Under the pieces are notes generated by a model that was given only the letters and a program-made list of their open reading frames with translations, did no database searches and was not told the origin of the DNA. From Flavobacterium sp. LHD-80 (lineage in GTDB: Bacteria; Bacteroidota; Bacteroidia; Flavobacteriales; Flavobacteriaceae), in the NCBI RefSeq assembly GCF_030929605.1, contig NZ_JAVFVS010000001.1, forward strand, positions 620,001 to 684,000: DNA of 64,000 bases, read 5' to 3'. The position numbers and the translations under genes were made by a program. Shown piece by piece: positions 8,782-18,316 of this stretch. Position 1 is the first letter of the stretch. Every line of letters begins with the position of its first letter.

Positions 8782-10875
8782 ATGAGTAAAGCGATATACA
8801 TTGCCACAAGTGATCATAATAGCGGTAAATCTATAATTACCCTTGGTTTAATGAGTATTTTGTTAGGCAAAACGGCAAAAGTAGGTTATTTTAGACCCAT
8901 TGTAGAAGATTTTGTAGACGGCGAACAAGACAATCATATTGAAACGGTTTTGTCACATTTTAACCTTGATATTAAGTTTGAAGATGCTTATGCAATCACA
9001 AAAAGCAAACTGATCAAGAAAAAGAATAAAGGCAAAATAGGAGAGGTTTTAGATTTAATTATCGAAAAATATAAAAAGCTTGAAGAACGTTTTGATTTTG
9101 TTTTAGTTGAAGGAACAAGCTTTACTGGTGAAGGAACTTCAATCGAACTAGATTTGAATGTTTTAATCGCAAAAAACCTTGGAATCCCAACTATAATTAT
9201 CGGTTCCGGCGTTGGAAAAACCTTAGAAGAATTAGTTGATAGTTTGTATTTAGTGTACGATTCTTTCAAAGTAAAAGAAGTTGAGGTTTTATCGGTTTTT
9301 GCCAATAAAGTACAGCCAGAAAACATCAGCCTAGTAACTAAAAGTCTTCAAAAAAGTCTTCCACCAAATGTTTTGGTAAATACCATTCCACTGATATCAA
9401 GTTTAAACAATCCTACAATGCAGGAAATTGTAAATGAGCTAGATGCTAAAGTTTTGTTTGGTGAAAACTACTTAAATAACGAAATTGGACATTACAGCGT
9501 GGGGGCGATGCAACTGCATAATTATTTGGTGCACCTTCATAATAATGCGCTTGTAATTACGCCTGGAGATCGTTCAGATATTATTTTAGGCGCTTTGCAG
9601 GCAAATGAATCGGTTAATTATCCAACTATTTCAGGAATCATTTTAACTGGAAATATTGTTCCTGAAGAAAGTATTTTAAAACTTATTGAAGGACTTTCGG
9701 CTATTGTTCCAATTATTGCTGTTGATGGCGGAACGTATAACATCACAAACAAAATAGGTTCTATAAAATCGGAAATTTACGCTACTAATACGCATAAAAT
9801 TGAAACCTCGATTAGTACTTTCGAAAAATATGTTGATATAGAATCCTTGTCACAAAGAGCAATCACATTTGTAGCCGAAGGTATGACGCCAAAAATGTTC
9901 CAGTACAATATGGTGAAAAGAGCCAAACAGCATCGTAAACATATTGTACTTCCAGAAGGAAATGATGACCGAATTATCACAGCAGCATCAAGATTGATGG
10001 ATATGGATGTGGTTGATATTTCAATCATTGGAGATAAAAAACAAATTGAGAGTAAAGTTGCTGAACTCGGAATTAGCCTAGATTTTTCGAAAGTACAGAT
10101 TATCAATCCAAAAGAATCAGAGCTTTTTGAGGATTATGCTAATACTTATTATGAGCTTAGAAAAGCTAAGAATATAAGTATAACCATGGCAAGAGATCTA
10201 ATGGAAGATGTTTCGTATTTTGGAACTATGATGGTTTATAAAGGTCATGCAGACGGAATGGTTTCTGGAGCGGCACATACTACACAGCATACAATTTTAC
10301 CAGCACTTCAATTCATCAAAACAAAACCGAATTCATCAGTCGTTTCATCTGTATTTTTCATGTGTTTGGAAGATAGAGTTTCTGTTTTTGGAGATTGTGC
10401 CATCAATCCAAATCCAACAGCTGAACAATTGGCAGAAATTGCAATTTCATCGGCAGAGTCAAGTTCTGCTTTTGGTATAGAACCAAAAATTGCCATGCTT
10501 TCTTATTCTTCTGGAGCTTCAGGAAAAGGTGATGAAGTTGATAAAGTAAGAACAGCGACCGAAATTGTAAAACAAAAACGTCCCGATTTAAAAATCGAAG
10601 GCCCAATTCAATATGATGCTGCTGTCGATCGTGCAGTTGGAAAAAGCAAAATGCCAGATTCTGAAGTAGCAGGACAAGCAAGTGTGCTTATTTTCCCAGA
10701 TTTAAATACAGGAAATAATACCTATAAGGCCGTACAAAGAGAAACCGGAGCTTTGGCAATTGGGCCAATGCTTCAAGGTTTAAACAAGCCAGTAAACGAT
10801 TTAAGCCGAGGCTGTACAGTTGACGATATTATCAATACTGTTGTTATTACGGCAATTCAAGCGCAAGGATTATAA
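8782..10875 (+). CDS. pta: Phosphate acetyltransferase
   Basis: This 697-aa protein is the long form of Pta, which converts acetyl-CoA and phosphate to acetyl phosphate and CoA. The N-terminal domain is P-loop-like and resembles dethiobiotin synthetase (IATSDHNSGKS at 7-17). A DRTGG-type regulatory domain follows, with ITPGDRSDIILGAL near 254. The catalytic PTA domain starts near 375 (KHIVLPEGNDDRI) and contains YSSGASGKGDEVDKV and QYDAAVDRAVG. It lies 145 bp upstream of ackA in the usual pathway order, so the two enzymes link acetyl-CoA to acetate and ATP. Confidence 0.97.
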   Translation: MSKAIYIATSDHNSGKSIITLGLMSILLGKTAKVGYFRPIVEDFVDGEQDNHIETVLSHFNLDIKFEDAYAITKSKLIKKKNKGKIGEVLDLIIEKYKKLEERFDFVLVEGTSFTGEGTSIELDLNVLIAKNLGIPTIIIGSGVGKTLEELVDSLYLVYDSFKVKEVEVLSVFANKVQPENISLVTKSLQKSLPPNVLVNTIPLISSLNNPTMQEIVNELDAKVLFGENYLNNEIGHYSVGAMQLHNYLVHLHNNALVITPGDRSDIILGALQANESVNYPTISGIILTGNIVPEESILKLIEGLSAIVPIIAVDGGTYNITNKIGSIKSEIYATNTHKIETSISTFEKYVDIESLSQRAITFVAEGMTPKMFQYNMVKRAKQHRKHIVLPEGNDDRIITAASRLMDMDVVDISIIGDKKQIESKVAELGISLDFSKVQIINPKESELFEDYANTYYELRKAKNISITMARDLMEDVSYFGTMMVYKGHADGMVSGAAHTTQHTILPALQFIKTKPNSSVVSSVFFMCLEDRVSVFGDCAINPNPTAEQLAEIAISSAESSSAFGIEPKIAMLSYSSGASGKGDEVDKVRTATEIVKQKRPDLKIEGPIQYDAAVDRAVGKSKMPDSEVAGQASVLIFPDLNTGNNTYKAVQRETGALAIGPMLQGLNKPVNDLSRGCTVDDIINTVVITAIQAQGL

Positions 10876-10977
10876 TTAATTGTAAATTATGAATGTTAAT
10901 TGTGAATTTATACTTTGTCTTGAAAATTGCTTTAATTTCAATCTAAATAAATTATAAAAATAAGTCTCAAAAAAAAA

Positions 10978-11010
10978 CTTAGAATCTTAGCGACTTAGGA
11001 CCTTAGCAAC
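10978..11010. repeat. 8-nt-period CTTAG array between pta and ackA
   Basis: Four consecutive octamers share CTTAG and then vary: CTTAGAAT, CTTAGCGA, CTTAGGAC, CTTAGCAA. The same period and the same first octamer recur at 47512, so this is a dispersed intergenic element rather than chance. It lies 11-43 bp before the ackA start codon, so it would be in the leader of any pta-ackA transcript. Confidence 0.65.
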
Positions 11011-11020
11011 TTTAAAAAAA

Positions 11021-12205
11021 ATGAAAATACTAATTATAAACTCAGGAAGTTCATCTATTAAATATCAATTAATGATTATGCCGGAGAACGAAGTAATTTG
11101 TTCGGGTATGATTGACAGAATTGGTTTAGAAACTTCAAATGTTACATTTAAAACAGCATCAAATTCGATTGAAGAATTACTTCCAATTCCTAATCACAAA
11201 GTTGGTTTGCAAAAAGTGGCTACTATGCTTTTAGATGCCGAAAAAGGCGTAATCAAATCTACTTCTGAAATTGCTGCAGTTGGGCATCGCGTGGTACATG
11301 GGGGAAGCGACTTTAGTGATACAGTAAAAATCGATGAGAAAGTAAAATCAAAAATAAAACAGCTTTTTGAGTTGGCGCCGCTTCATAATCCTGCAAATTT
11401 AGAAGGAATTAATGTTGCTGAAGAGATATTCAGTTCGGCTGAACAAATTGCCGTTTTTGATACGGCTTTTCATCAGACCATGCCAGAAGTGGCTTATAAA
11501 TATGCGATTCCAAATTATCTTTTAACAGAAAACAAAGTTCGTGTTTATGGTTTTCACGGAACAAGTCACAAATACGTTTCTGAAAAAGCGATTAGATTTC
11601 TAGAAAAGCATTCAAAAATAATAACCATTCACTTAGGAAATGGATGTAGTATGGCTGCTATTAAAGATGGGAAATGTATTGATACATCAATGGGATTTTC
11701 ACCTTCAAATGGTTTAATTATGGGAACGCGTGCGGGTGACATTGATCAGTCAGTGGTTTTTTATATGATAAAAAATCTTGGATATACGCCAGACGAAGTA
11801 AATGCAGTTTTACTAAAACAAAGTGGAATGCTTGGTCTTACAGGTTACAGCGATCTTCGTGATATTGAATCAGAAGCTGAAAAAGGAAATAAAGACTGCC
11901 AATTGGCTTTATTGATGAATGCTTACCGAATCAAAAAAACAATTGGTGCTTACACTGCAGCGCTGAATGGCTTGGATGCAATTGTCTTTACAGCTGGAAT
12001 TGGTGAAAATTCTTCTTATATGCGTCAATTAGTTTGTACTGATATGGATTATTTTGGAATTGAAATTGATTCAGAAAAAAATCAAATTCGTTCAAAAGAA
12101 GTTAGAGAAATCAATAAAGCTAATTCAAGAGCTAAAGTTTTGGTTGTTCCAACAGATGAAGAATATGAAATTGCTAATCAAGTTTATCAATTACTTAACA
12201 ATTAA
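11021..12205 (+). CDS. ackA: Acetate kinase
   Basis: This 394-aa protein has the acetokinase signatures: IINSGSSSIKYQL at the N-terminus, GHRVVHGG near residue 89, the FHGTSHKY segment near 181, TIHLGNGCS near 204 and FTAGIGEN near 326. It interconverts acetyl phosphate plus ADP with acetate plus ATP and is the partner of Pta encoded just upstream. Length is normal. It is followed by a terminator hairpin at 12230. Acetyl phosphate made here can also donate phosphate to response regulators, but no such link is visible locally. Confidence 0.97.
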   Translation: MKILIINSGSSSIKYQLMIMPENEVICSGMIDRIGLETSNVTFKTASNSIEELLPIPNHKVGLQKVATMLLDAEKGVIKSTSEIAAVGHRVVHGGSDFSDTVKIDEKVKSKIKQLFELAPLHNPANLEGINVAEEIFSSAEQIAVFDTAFHQTMPEVAYKYAIPNYLLTENKVRVYGFHGTSHKYVSEKAIRFLEKHSKIITIHLGNGCSMAAIKDGKCIDTSMGFSPSNGLIMGTRAGDIDQSVVFYMIKNLGYTPDEVNAVLLKQSGMLGLTGYSDLRDIESEAEKGNKDCQLALLMNAYRIKKTIGAYTAALNGLDAIVFTAGIGENSSYMRQLVCTDMDYFGIEIDSEKNQIRSKEVREINKANSRAKVLVVPTDEEYEIANQVYQLLNN

Positions 12206-12229
12206 GATTTAAACCAAATTTACTTAACA

Positions 12230-12256
12230 AAGCTTCTCGGCAGAGAGGCTTTTTTT
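12230..12256 (+). terminator. Terminator of ackA
   Basis: AAGCTTCTC pairs with GAGAGGCTT (one mismatch) across the loop GGCA, and a run of seven T follows. It separates ackA from the regulator gene. Confidence 0.75.
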
Positions 12257-12275
12257 ACGCCTAAAAATTAAATAT

Positions 12276-15053
12276 TTGTCAGTACCTTTGAAGATAAAAC
12301 CGAATATCTTGAAATCGATACTTTTAAAACTAGTTTTCTTCTTTTTCATTGCTTCGCATCTACAAGCACAAGAATTACTTCCTTTTGTTGAAAATTATAA
12401 TAAATCAGATTATCAGGGCGATAATCAAATCTGGAACATTGCTCAAGGCCAGGATAGAGCCATGTATTTTGCTAATAATCATTATTTATTGCGATATGAT
12501 GGCGTTGTTTGGGAAAAATATTCTTTGCCCAATAAAACAATTATTCGATCCATATTAATTGAAGGTGACCGAATTTATTCTGGTTCTTACAAAGAATTTG
12601 GGTATTGGTATAGAAAAGATGGTAAAATGAATTACGTTTCTATCACCAAAAATCTGCGTTTGTTCGATGAAAAAGACAATGAAGAAATCTGGAAAATTTT
12701 CAGATTTAATGGTTCTCTCTATTTTCAGTCTTTCAATGATGTTTTTATTTATGATGGAAAACATATTAAAAAAATCAAATTCCCTTTTCTAATATCATAC
12801 TGTTTTGTTGTTGACCAAAATCTCTATGTAGCTTCTGTTGACAAAGGTATTTTTAGAATGAACGGCTCAAAAATTGCAAACCCGAAAGGTTGGAATATTC
12901 TAAAAAATACCGTTGTTCACGCGATCGAAAAGTACAATGGTAAAACCTATATTTTCACTCATAAACGCGGGATTTTTATTGTTGAAAAAAATGGATTGAC
13001 GGCTTGGAACAATCCGTTAAACGAAACTTTGAAAGGAACGGGAATTAATGTTGCAAAGTTTATCAAGAATAATAAATTGGTTATTGGAACAGGAAATAAA
13101 GGTGTTTTTGTTTATGATTTTAGTACTCAAACTTTTAAAAACATAGACCGAAATAATGTTTTAATGAACAATTCGGTTTTATGCATTGGTTTTGATAAAG
13201 AAGAAGATTTATGGCTCGGACTTGATAACGGACTTGCTCATGTTGAGGTAAATTCTCCAATTTCATTTTTTTATGACAATTCAGGGATTTTAGGTTCCGT
13301 TTACTCGGTCGCAACTATTGATAAAGGATATCTAATTGCATCAAATCATGGTATTTTTGAATTTGATTCGGGTAATTTTAAAATGTTGCCAAATACGCAA
13401 GGGCAGGGCTGGAATATTACTAAAATTGGCAATAAATATGTTATAGGTCATAACGACGGAACTTTCTGTTATGAAAATGGTGCTCTGACAAAAATTAATG
13501 ATGTCAGTGGAGGATGGAATTTATCAAAAAGTATTATTAATGATACGTACTTTCAATCCACTTATAGTGGTATTTTAGTTTATAACAACGCTTCAAATTT
13601 GGGTGAAAGTACAAAGTTTAATGATCTTTCAAAACCAATAAAATATGTTGCTCAAAACAAACGAAATGAAATTTGGGCAGCAGATAATTACCGCGGATTA
13701 TATAGAGTCCTTTTTGATGGCAATTTTAAAACGACAAAAGTTGAAAATATCACGCAGCAAAGTAAAATAGAAAATGACTTTGGCGTTAAGATTTTTGAGT
13801 TTAGAGAAGAGATTCTTTTTTTAATAAACAATGTTTGGTACACATTCAATTCAATTACAAATAAATTAGAAGAGAATGAATTGTTCAATACCAACTTTAA
13901 AAATATATCTGATGTTGTTGCAATCGATGAAAACCATTTTATAGTCCTTCAAGAAGGAATCTTGTACCATATTTACGCAAACGGAAATAAGTTTGTATGG
14001 AATATGATTCAGGAGAAATATTATAAAGGGAAATTAATTAATGAAAACCTGCGCATCTTTAAAAGCAAAAATCATTATTTAATGAATCTTGATGATGGTT
14101 TTATTTCGTTGCAACTTTCTTATGAAAACAAACAAAATAAAGGAGTAAAAGTTGAAGCGTATAGCAATAATATATTGTTGCCAAATGAAGGCAAAATAAA
14201 ACACAATACTGAATTACGTATTAACGTGATTTCCGGCATTTATGGAGCAAGCAAGCCAAATTTATTTTACAAGATAAATGGAAGTAAAAATTACATTCCA
14301 ATTTCTAATGGAACAATTGTCTTGAACAACCTAAACAGTGGTTTTCATTCTGTCGAAATTTTTAAGCACGACGGAGCCAATTATGATAATGTTGCAACAT
14401 TTGAATTCAAGGTTGCACAGCCTTGGTATTTTTCATTTTGGATGATTTTGCTTTACTTGTTAGTAGTTGGAGCCGTTTTATTCTTTTATTACAAATGGAA
14501 TAAGCTTCGATACACACAAAAATTAAAACTGCAGGCGGAAGAATTGAAACATCAGCGTGAAATTCTCGAAATGGAATTGAAGAAGGAGAATGAACTAAAC
14601 GTTCAGGAATACGAGAAGCATATTTTAGAATTGGAACTTCAGACAAAATCATCAGAAGTTGCAGGAAAATCATTGTCTATTGCCAAGCAAAGTGAAATGA
14701 TTGAGAATATTCAAAATATTCTGGATTCTGAAAAAGATTTTAATAAGCTCAAAAGCGAAATCAAAAAAGCAATTAAGATTAATGAAGTTAACAAACACGA
14801 ATGGGAGATTTTTGAAACAAATCTGAATCAAATCCACAATGAGTTTATTATTAATCTTTCGAAAAAATATCCAAACCTAACTCCAAAGGATATAAAGCTG
14901 TGTGTTTATCTAAAAATGAATCTTTCGTCAAAAGAAATTGCTCCTATGATGAATATCTCTTTTAGAGGTGTAGAATTACACAGATATCGCTTGAGAAAGA
15001 AGCTAAACCTGACACAAGATGAAAACCTATCAAAATTTTTATTAACTGTGTAA
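12276..15053 (+). CDS. Membrane-spanning PUL regulator (propeller, Y_Y_Y, LuxR-like HTH)
   Basis: This protein of about 925 aa has a signal-like N-terminus ending HLQAQ, then about 650 residues of two-component-regulator-propeller-type repeats (for example DLWLGLDNGLAHVEV and EIWAADNYRGLYRV). A Y_Y_Y-type domain precedes one membrane helix near residue 715-735. A long charged coiled coil and a C-terminal HTH follow (LTPKDIKLCVYLKMNLSSKEIA, then a recognition helix). There is no kinase or receiver domain, so it should sense glycan fragments in the periplasm and bind DNA directly, like SusR-type regulators. Only TTG starts are available. The TTG at 12309 gives a tighter signal peptide than 12276 and lies after a TACCTTTG box. 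It controls, by position, the downstream SusC/SusD operon. Confidence 0.88.
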   Translation: MSVPLKIKPNILKSILLKLVFFFFIASHLQAQELLPFVENYNKSDYQGDNQIWNIAQGQDRAMYFANNHYLLRYDGVVWEKYSLPNKTIIRSILIEGDRIYSGSYKEFGYWYRKDGKMNYVSITKNLRLFDEKDNEEIWKIFRFNGSLYFQSFNDVFIYDGKHIKKIKFPFLISYCFVVDQNLYVASVDKGIFRMNGSKIANPKGWNILKNTVVHAIEKYNGKTYIFTHKRGIFIVEKNGLTAWNNPLNETLKGTGINVAKFIKNNKLVIGTGNKGVFVYDFSTQTFKNIDRNNVLMNNSVLCIGFDKEEDLWLGLDNGLAHVEVNSPISFFYDNSGILGSVYSVATIDKGYLIASNHGIFEFDSGNFKMLPNTQGQGWNITKIGNKYVIGHNDGTFCYENGALTKINDVSGGWNLSKSIINDTYFQSTYSGILVYNNASNLGESTKFNDLSKPIKYVAQNKRNEIWAADNYRGLYRVLFDGNFKTTKVENITQQSKIENDFGVKIFEFREEILFLINNVWYTFNSITNKLEENELFNTNFKNISDVVAIDENHFIVLQEGILYHIYANGNKFVWNMIQEKYYKGKLINENLRIFKSKNHYLMNLDDGFISLQLSYENKQNKGVKVEAYSNNILLPNEGKIKHNTELRINVISGIYGASKPNLFYKINGSKNYIPISNGTIVLNNLNSGFHSVEIFKHDGANYDNVATFEFKVAQPWYFSFWMILLYLLVVGAVLFFYYKWNKLRYTQKLKLQAEELKHQREILEMELKKENELNVQEYEKHILELELQTKSSEVAGKSLSIAKQSEMIENIQNILDSEKDFNKLKSEIKKAIKINEVNKHEWEIFETNLNQIHNEFIINLSKKYPNLTPKDIKLCVYLKMNLSSKEIAPMMNISFRGVELHRYRLRKKLNLTQDENLSKFLLTV
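12283..12290 (+). promoter_or_regulatory. Possible -7 promoter box of the PUL regulator
   Basis: TACCTTTG fits the Bacteroidetes -7 consensus TAnnTTTG. No good TTTG is found at the expected -33 spacing. If real, transcription would begin near 12297 and favour the TTG at 12309 as the start codon. Confidence 0.35.
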
Positions 15054-15124
15054 GATTTGACATTGAATTTTAAAGATCTTATATTTTTTCAATCCTTTTT
15101 TTATATAATTCCAATACATCATTA

Positions 15125-15216
15125 CTACATCATAAGGTTATGTTAAAGAAAATAAATTAACATTTACAGTGTTGATTATTAGCGGTATACAAAAGGTTTT
15201 TAACATAATGATGTAG
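15125..15216. promoter_or_regulatory. Inverted repeat between regulator gene and susC
   Basis: CTACATCAT-AAGG-TTATGTTAAA at 15125-15147 is the near-exact reverse complement of TTTAACATAATGATGTAG at 15199-15216, apart from a bulge. Further half-sites GTAGTA and TACTAC follow at about 15221-15246. The region is the only intergenic space before susC and would suit an operator of the adjacent regulator; it could also fold as an attenuator. Confidence 0.45.
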
Positions 15217-15297
15217 CTATGTAGTAGTGTGAATTGATGTACTACAACGTTGTAATTGTTTAATTTGGCTCTACTAACTTAAACGATTACATACTGT

Positions 15298-18200
15298 ATG
15301 AAAAATTTTATTTTTAGCTTTTTAGCGCTATTGCTGCTTCCGGCTTATATGTCTGGACAAGCAATTAAAGGAAAAGTAGTAGACGGCAGCGGGATGGGAG
15401 TACCAGGAGCGGTTATCAGTGCTTCGAATTCCAGAACAACTGCTGATGCTGACTTCGACGGTAATTTTACAATCAATGCCAAAGAAGGTGAGATTTTAAA
15501 AATCTCAATGTTGGGTTTCGACGCTATTTCTGTACCAGCAACGTTAACTCCAATGCGAATCACCTTAAAAGAATCTGATGACACCGCTTTAAAAGAAGTT
15601 GTTGTAATTGGATACGGAACCAGAAAAAAGGTCGATAATACTACAGCAATTTCTTCAATCAAAGCAGAGGAAATTACAAAAACTAAAGTGATAAATGCTT
15701 CTCAGGCTATTCAAGGTAAAGCTGCTGGGGTACAAGTTACTTCTTCAGATTTGCCAGGAAGTACACCATCTGTTGTTATTAGAGGTCTAGGAACAGCTTT
15801 AGGAGGAAGAACACCTCTTTATATCGTTGACGGAATGGCAACGGAGAACATTAATAATATCAACACTAATGATATTACTTCGTATGACATTTTAAAAGAT
15901 GCATCTGCATTAGCGATCTATGGTACAAGAGCTGCAAATGGAGTTATCATTATTACTACTAAAAAAGGTAAAGGCGATAAAGTTTCTGTTGAATTTGAAA
16001 GCTTTGGAGGTATTAGAACACCGCTTAAAAAAGTAAAAATGGCTGGAAGTAATAAATTTGCATATTACACAAATTCAGCTTTACAGTCAACTACTTTTTC
16101 TCAAGATCAGCCTGTTAATACAGATTGGTTTGATGAGATTACTAGAACAGGAAGTTATACTCAAAATAACGTATCTGTTTCAGGAGCTACTGAAAGCATA
16201 AAATATTTCTTCAGTTTAGGAAACTATCAAGAAGATGCAATTTTAAATGGTCTTAATTACGGACGTACAACATTTAGAAATAATAATGAGTTCAAAATTT
16301 CAAAGAAATTAACTTTAACTCAAAATTTTAGTTTAACATCAACTAAATCTGCACCAAAACCGTTGTCAGCATTTACTAATGCGTACAAACAATCACCTAT
16401 TGTTCCTGTATTTTTTCCTGATGGAAAATATGGAGTTTCTCGTGTTGGAGATAATGGATTTGCAAGCGAAACAGGAAGTTCAATCAACAATGTTGGAAAC
16501 CCGGTTGCACAGTTAGATTTTTATGATGAGCAACAAAGAAGTGTTTTTTTACAAGGAGGTCTAAAATTAGATTATGAAATTTTGCCATCTTTAAAATTTA
16601 CTTCACAATATAACGGAGAATATTATACTTGGAAACAATATAACTTCGACGATACAAAAAATATCTGGTTAGCTGCAAACCCAAATAAGGTTGCTAGTGA
16701 TTATGAAAAAGAATTTCCTAATGCAAATATCAATTTATTGACAAAAGGAAGAGAAGATTATTACAATTGGAGTTTGTCAAACTACTTGACTTACAATAAA
16801 GTATTTAACGAAATTCACGATATCGAAGTTACTGCTGGTATTGAGACATATGTTAAAGGTGCAAGAGAAAAATTGACTATAAAAAGAAAGAATGTAAATT
16901 CTGATTCTAATTATTGGTCTTTAAAAGATGTTGAATATGCTACAAATGTAACTAGTTATAAAGACGAGCTTTTCAATGAAACTAAATTAGCATCATATTT
17001 AGGTCGTTTTCAATATAAATTGATGGACAGATACTTATTGACTGGAACAGTTAGACGTGATGGTTCTTCAAATTTTGGAAAAGATTATCGTTGGGGAACT
17101 TTCCCGGCTTTTGGAGCAGGATGGATTATTACTAAAGAAAAATTCATGGCTGATGTAAAAGGAATCAATTTATTGAAATTAAGAGGAAGCTGGGGTAAAT
17201 TAGGAAATCAGAATGTTCCACTTAACAGTCAAGGATATACTTCAGGTTTAAATGCTTATTTGGGAGGTTCTATTTTGAATGAAGGTACAACTATTAGTTC
17301 TCAAATTGATCCAAGTTTATCTTGGGAGATTACAGAAGAAGTATCTGCAGGTTTAGATTTTGAACTTTTAGACAGTAGATTAAAAGGAACTTTTGATGTG
17401 TATGATAAAAACACAAACAACGTAATTTTAAATACAAAACCTTATTTTACATCTGGAATTACAGCTGCATCGCCAGCACACGTAGGAGAAGTATCTAACA
17501 AAGGATATGAAATCTCATTACGTTGGGATGATAAAATTGGTGAAAATTTCAGCTACTATATTGGCGGTAACTTTTCAAACAACAAAAACGAGCTAACTGG
17601 TTTAAAAGATGTTGTTTTATCTCCAGTAATTGGCGGTGGTTTAGGAAATGGTCAGGATACAAAATTACTTGATAACACTACTGTGGGGCAACCATTAGGA
17701 AGTTTTTACATCTACGAATATGCTGGTTTTGATCCAGCAAATGGAAAAATGTTGTACTACAATGCAGCAGGAGATAAAGTAACTCAAGATGCTTTAAGTG
17801 CGACAGCTGATAAAAAATATGTAGGTTCTAGTTTGCCAAAATCTAACTACGGAGTTTCTTTAGGATTCGTTTACAAAAACTTTGATTTTTCTGTTGATGG
17901 ATATGGTACTGCGGGAGCAAAAGTTTACAATGGTAAAAAAGCACAACGATTTTTTGGTGAAAATATTGAAAACTCAATTGCTACAGATTTCTGGACACCA
18001 AATAATTTGACAGCTTCAAATCCGGCACCATTTAATCAAGTACCAGTTGCTTCTACTTATTACTTAGAGTCTGGTGATTTCTTTAGAGTAAACAACATTA
18101 CTGTAGGATACAAATTGCCATTGCAAGGAGACAGTTTTGTAAGCGCATGTAGAATCTATGTAAATGCTATTAATCCATTTATTACACAAAAATTCTCAGG

Positions 18201-18312
18201 ATTCTCTCCAGAGCTAAATGGTGATGGAAATCCTTACGGAACTCAGGGAGTAGAGCTGGATGCTTATCCAACTTTAAGATCATTTGTAATTGGTGCTAAT
18301 TTAAAATTTTAA
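15298..18312 (+). CDS. susC: SusC-family TonB-dependent outer-membrane glycan transporter
   Basis: This 1004-aa protein has the SusC/RagA plan: signal peptide ending MSGQ, a carboxypeptidase-regulatory-like domain (residues ~20-90), a TonB box-like EVVVIGYG near 100, a plug with GKAAGVQV and TPLYIVDGM, and a C-terminal beta barrel ending in VIGANLKF with the terminal Phe expected of barrels. It imports oligosaccharides through the outer membrane using TonB energy and works with the SusD lipoprotein encoded 4 bp downstream. Paired glycosidases to the right define the substrate. It has the normal length of the family. Confidence 0.96.
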   Translation: MKNFIFSFLALLLLPAYMSGQAIKGKVVDGSGMGVPGAVISASNSRTTADADFDGNFTINAKEGEILKISMLGFDAISVPATLTPMRITLKESDDTALKEVVVIGYGTRKKVDNTTAISSIKAEEITKTKVINASQAIQGKAAGVQVTSSDLPGSTPSVVIRGLGTALGGRTPLYIVDGMATENINNINTNDITSYDILKDASALAIYGTRAANGVIIITTKKGKGDKVSVEFESFGGIRTPLKKVKMAGSNKFAYYTNSALQSTTFSQDQPVNTDWFDEITRTGSYTQNNVSVSGATESIKYFFSLGNYQEDAILNGLNYGRTTFRNNNEFKISKKLTLTQNFSLTSTKSAPKPLSAFTNAYKQSPIVPVFFPDGKYGVSRVGDNGFASETGSSINNVGNPVAQLDFYDEQQRSVFLQGGLKLDYEILPSLKFTSQYNGEYYTWKQYNFDDTKNIWLAANPNKVASDYEKEFPNANINLLTKGREDYYNWSLSNYLTYNKVFNEIHDIEVTAGIETYVKGAREKLTIKRKNVNSDSNYWSLKDVEYATNVTSYKDELFNETKLASYLGRFQYKLMDRYLLTGTVRRDGSSNFGKDYRWGTFPAFGAGWIITKEKFMADVKGINLLKLRGSWGKLGNQNVPLNSQGYTSGLNAYLGGSILNEGTTISSQIDPSLSWEITEEVSAGLDFELLDSRLKGTFDVYDKNTNNVILNTKPYFTSGITAASPAHVGEVSNKGYEISLRWDDKIGENFSYYIGGNFSNNKNELTGLKDVVLSPVIGGGLGNGQDTKLLDNTTVGQPLGSFYIYEYAGFDPANGKMLYYNAAGDKVTQDALSATADKKYVGSSLPKSNYGVSLGFVYKNFDFSVDGYGTAGAKVYNGKKAQRFFGENIENSIATDFWTPNNLTASNPAPFNQVPVASTYYLESGDFFRVNNITVGYKLPLQGDSFVSACRIYVNAINPFITQKFSGFSPELNGDGNPYGTQGVELDAYPTLRSFVIGANLKF

Positions 18313-18316
18313 TAAG

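Noticed and set aside
10978-11010. CRISPR array
   Set aside because: Units are 8 nt with no spacers and no cas genes are in the window.
15261-15268. TAATTTGG as a -7 promoter box for susC
   Set aside because: It misses the last two bases of TAnnTTTG and has no matching -33 element.
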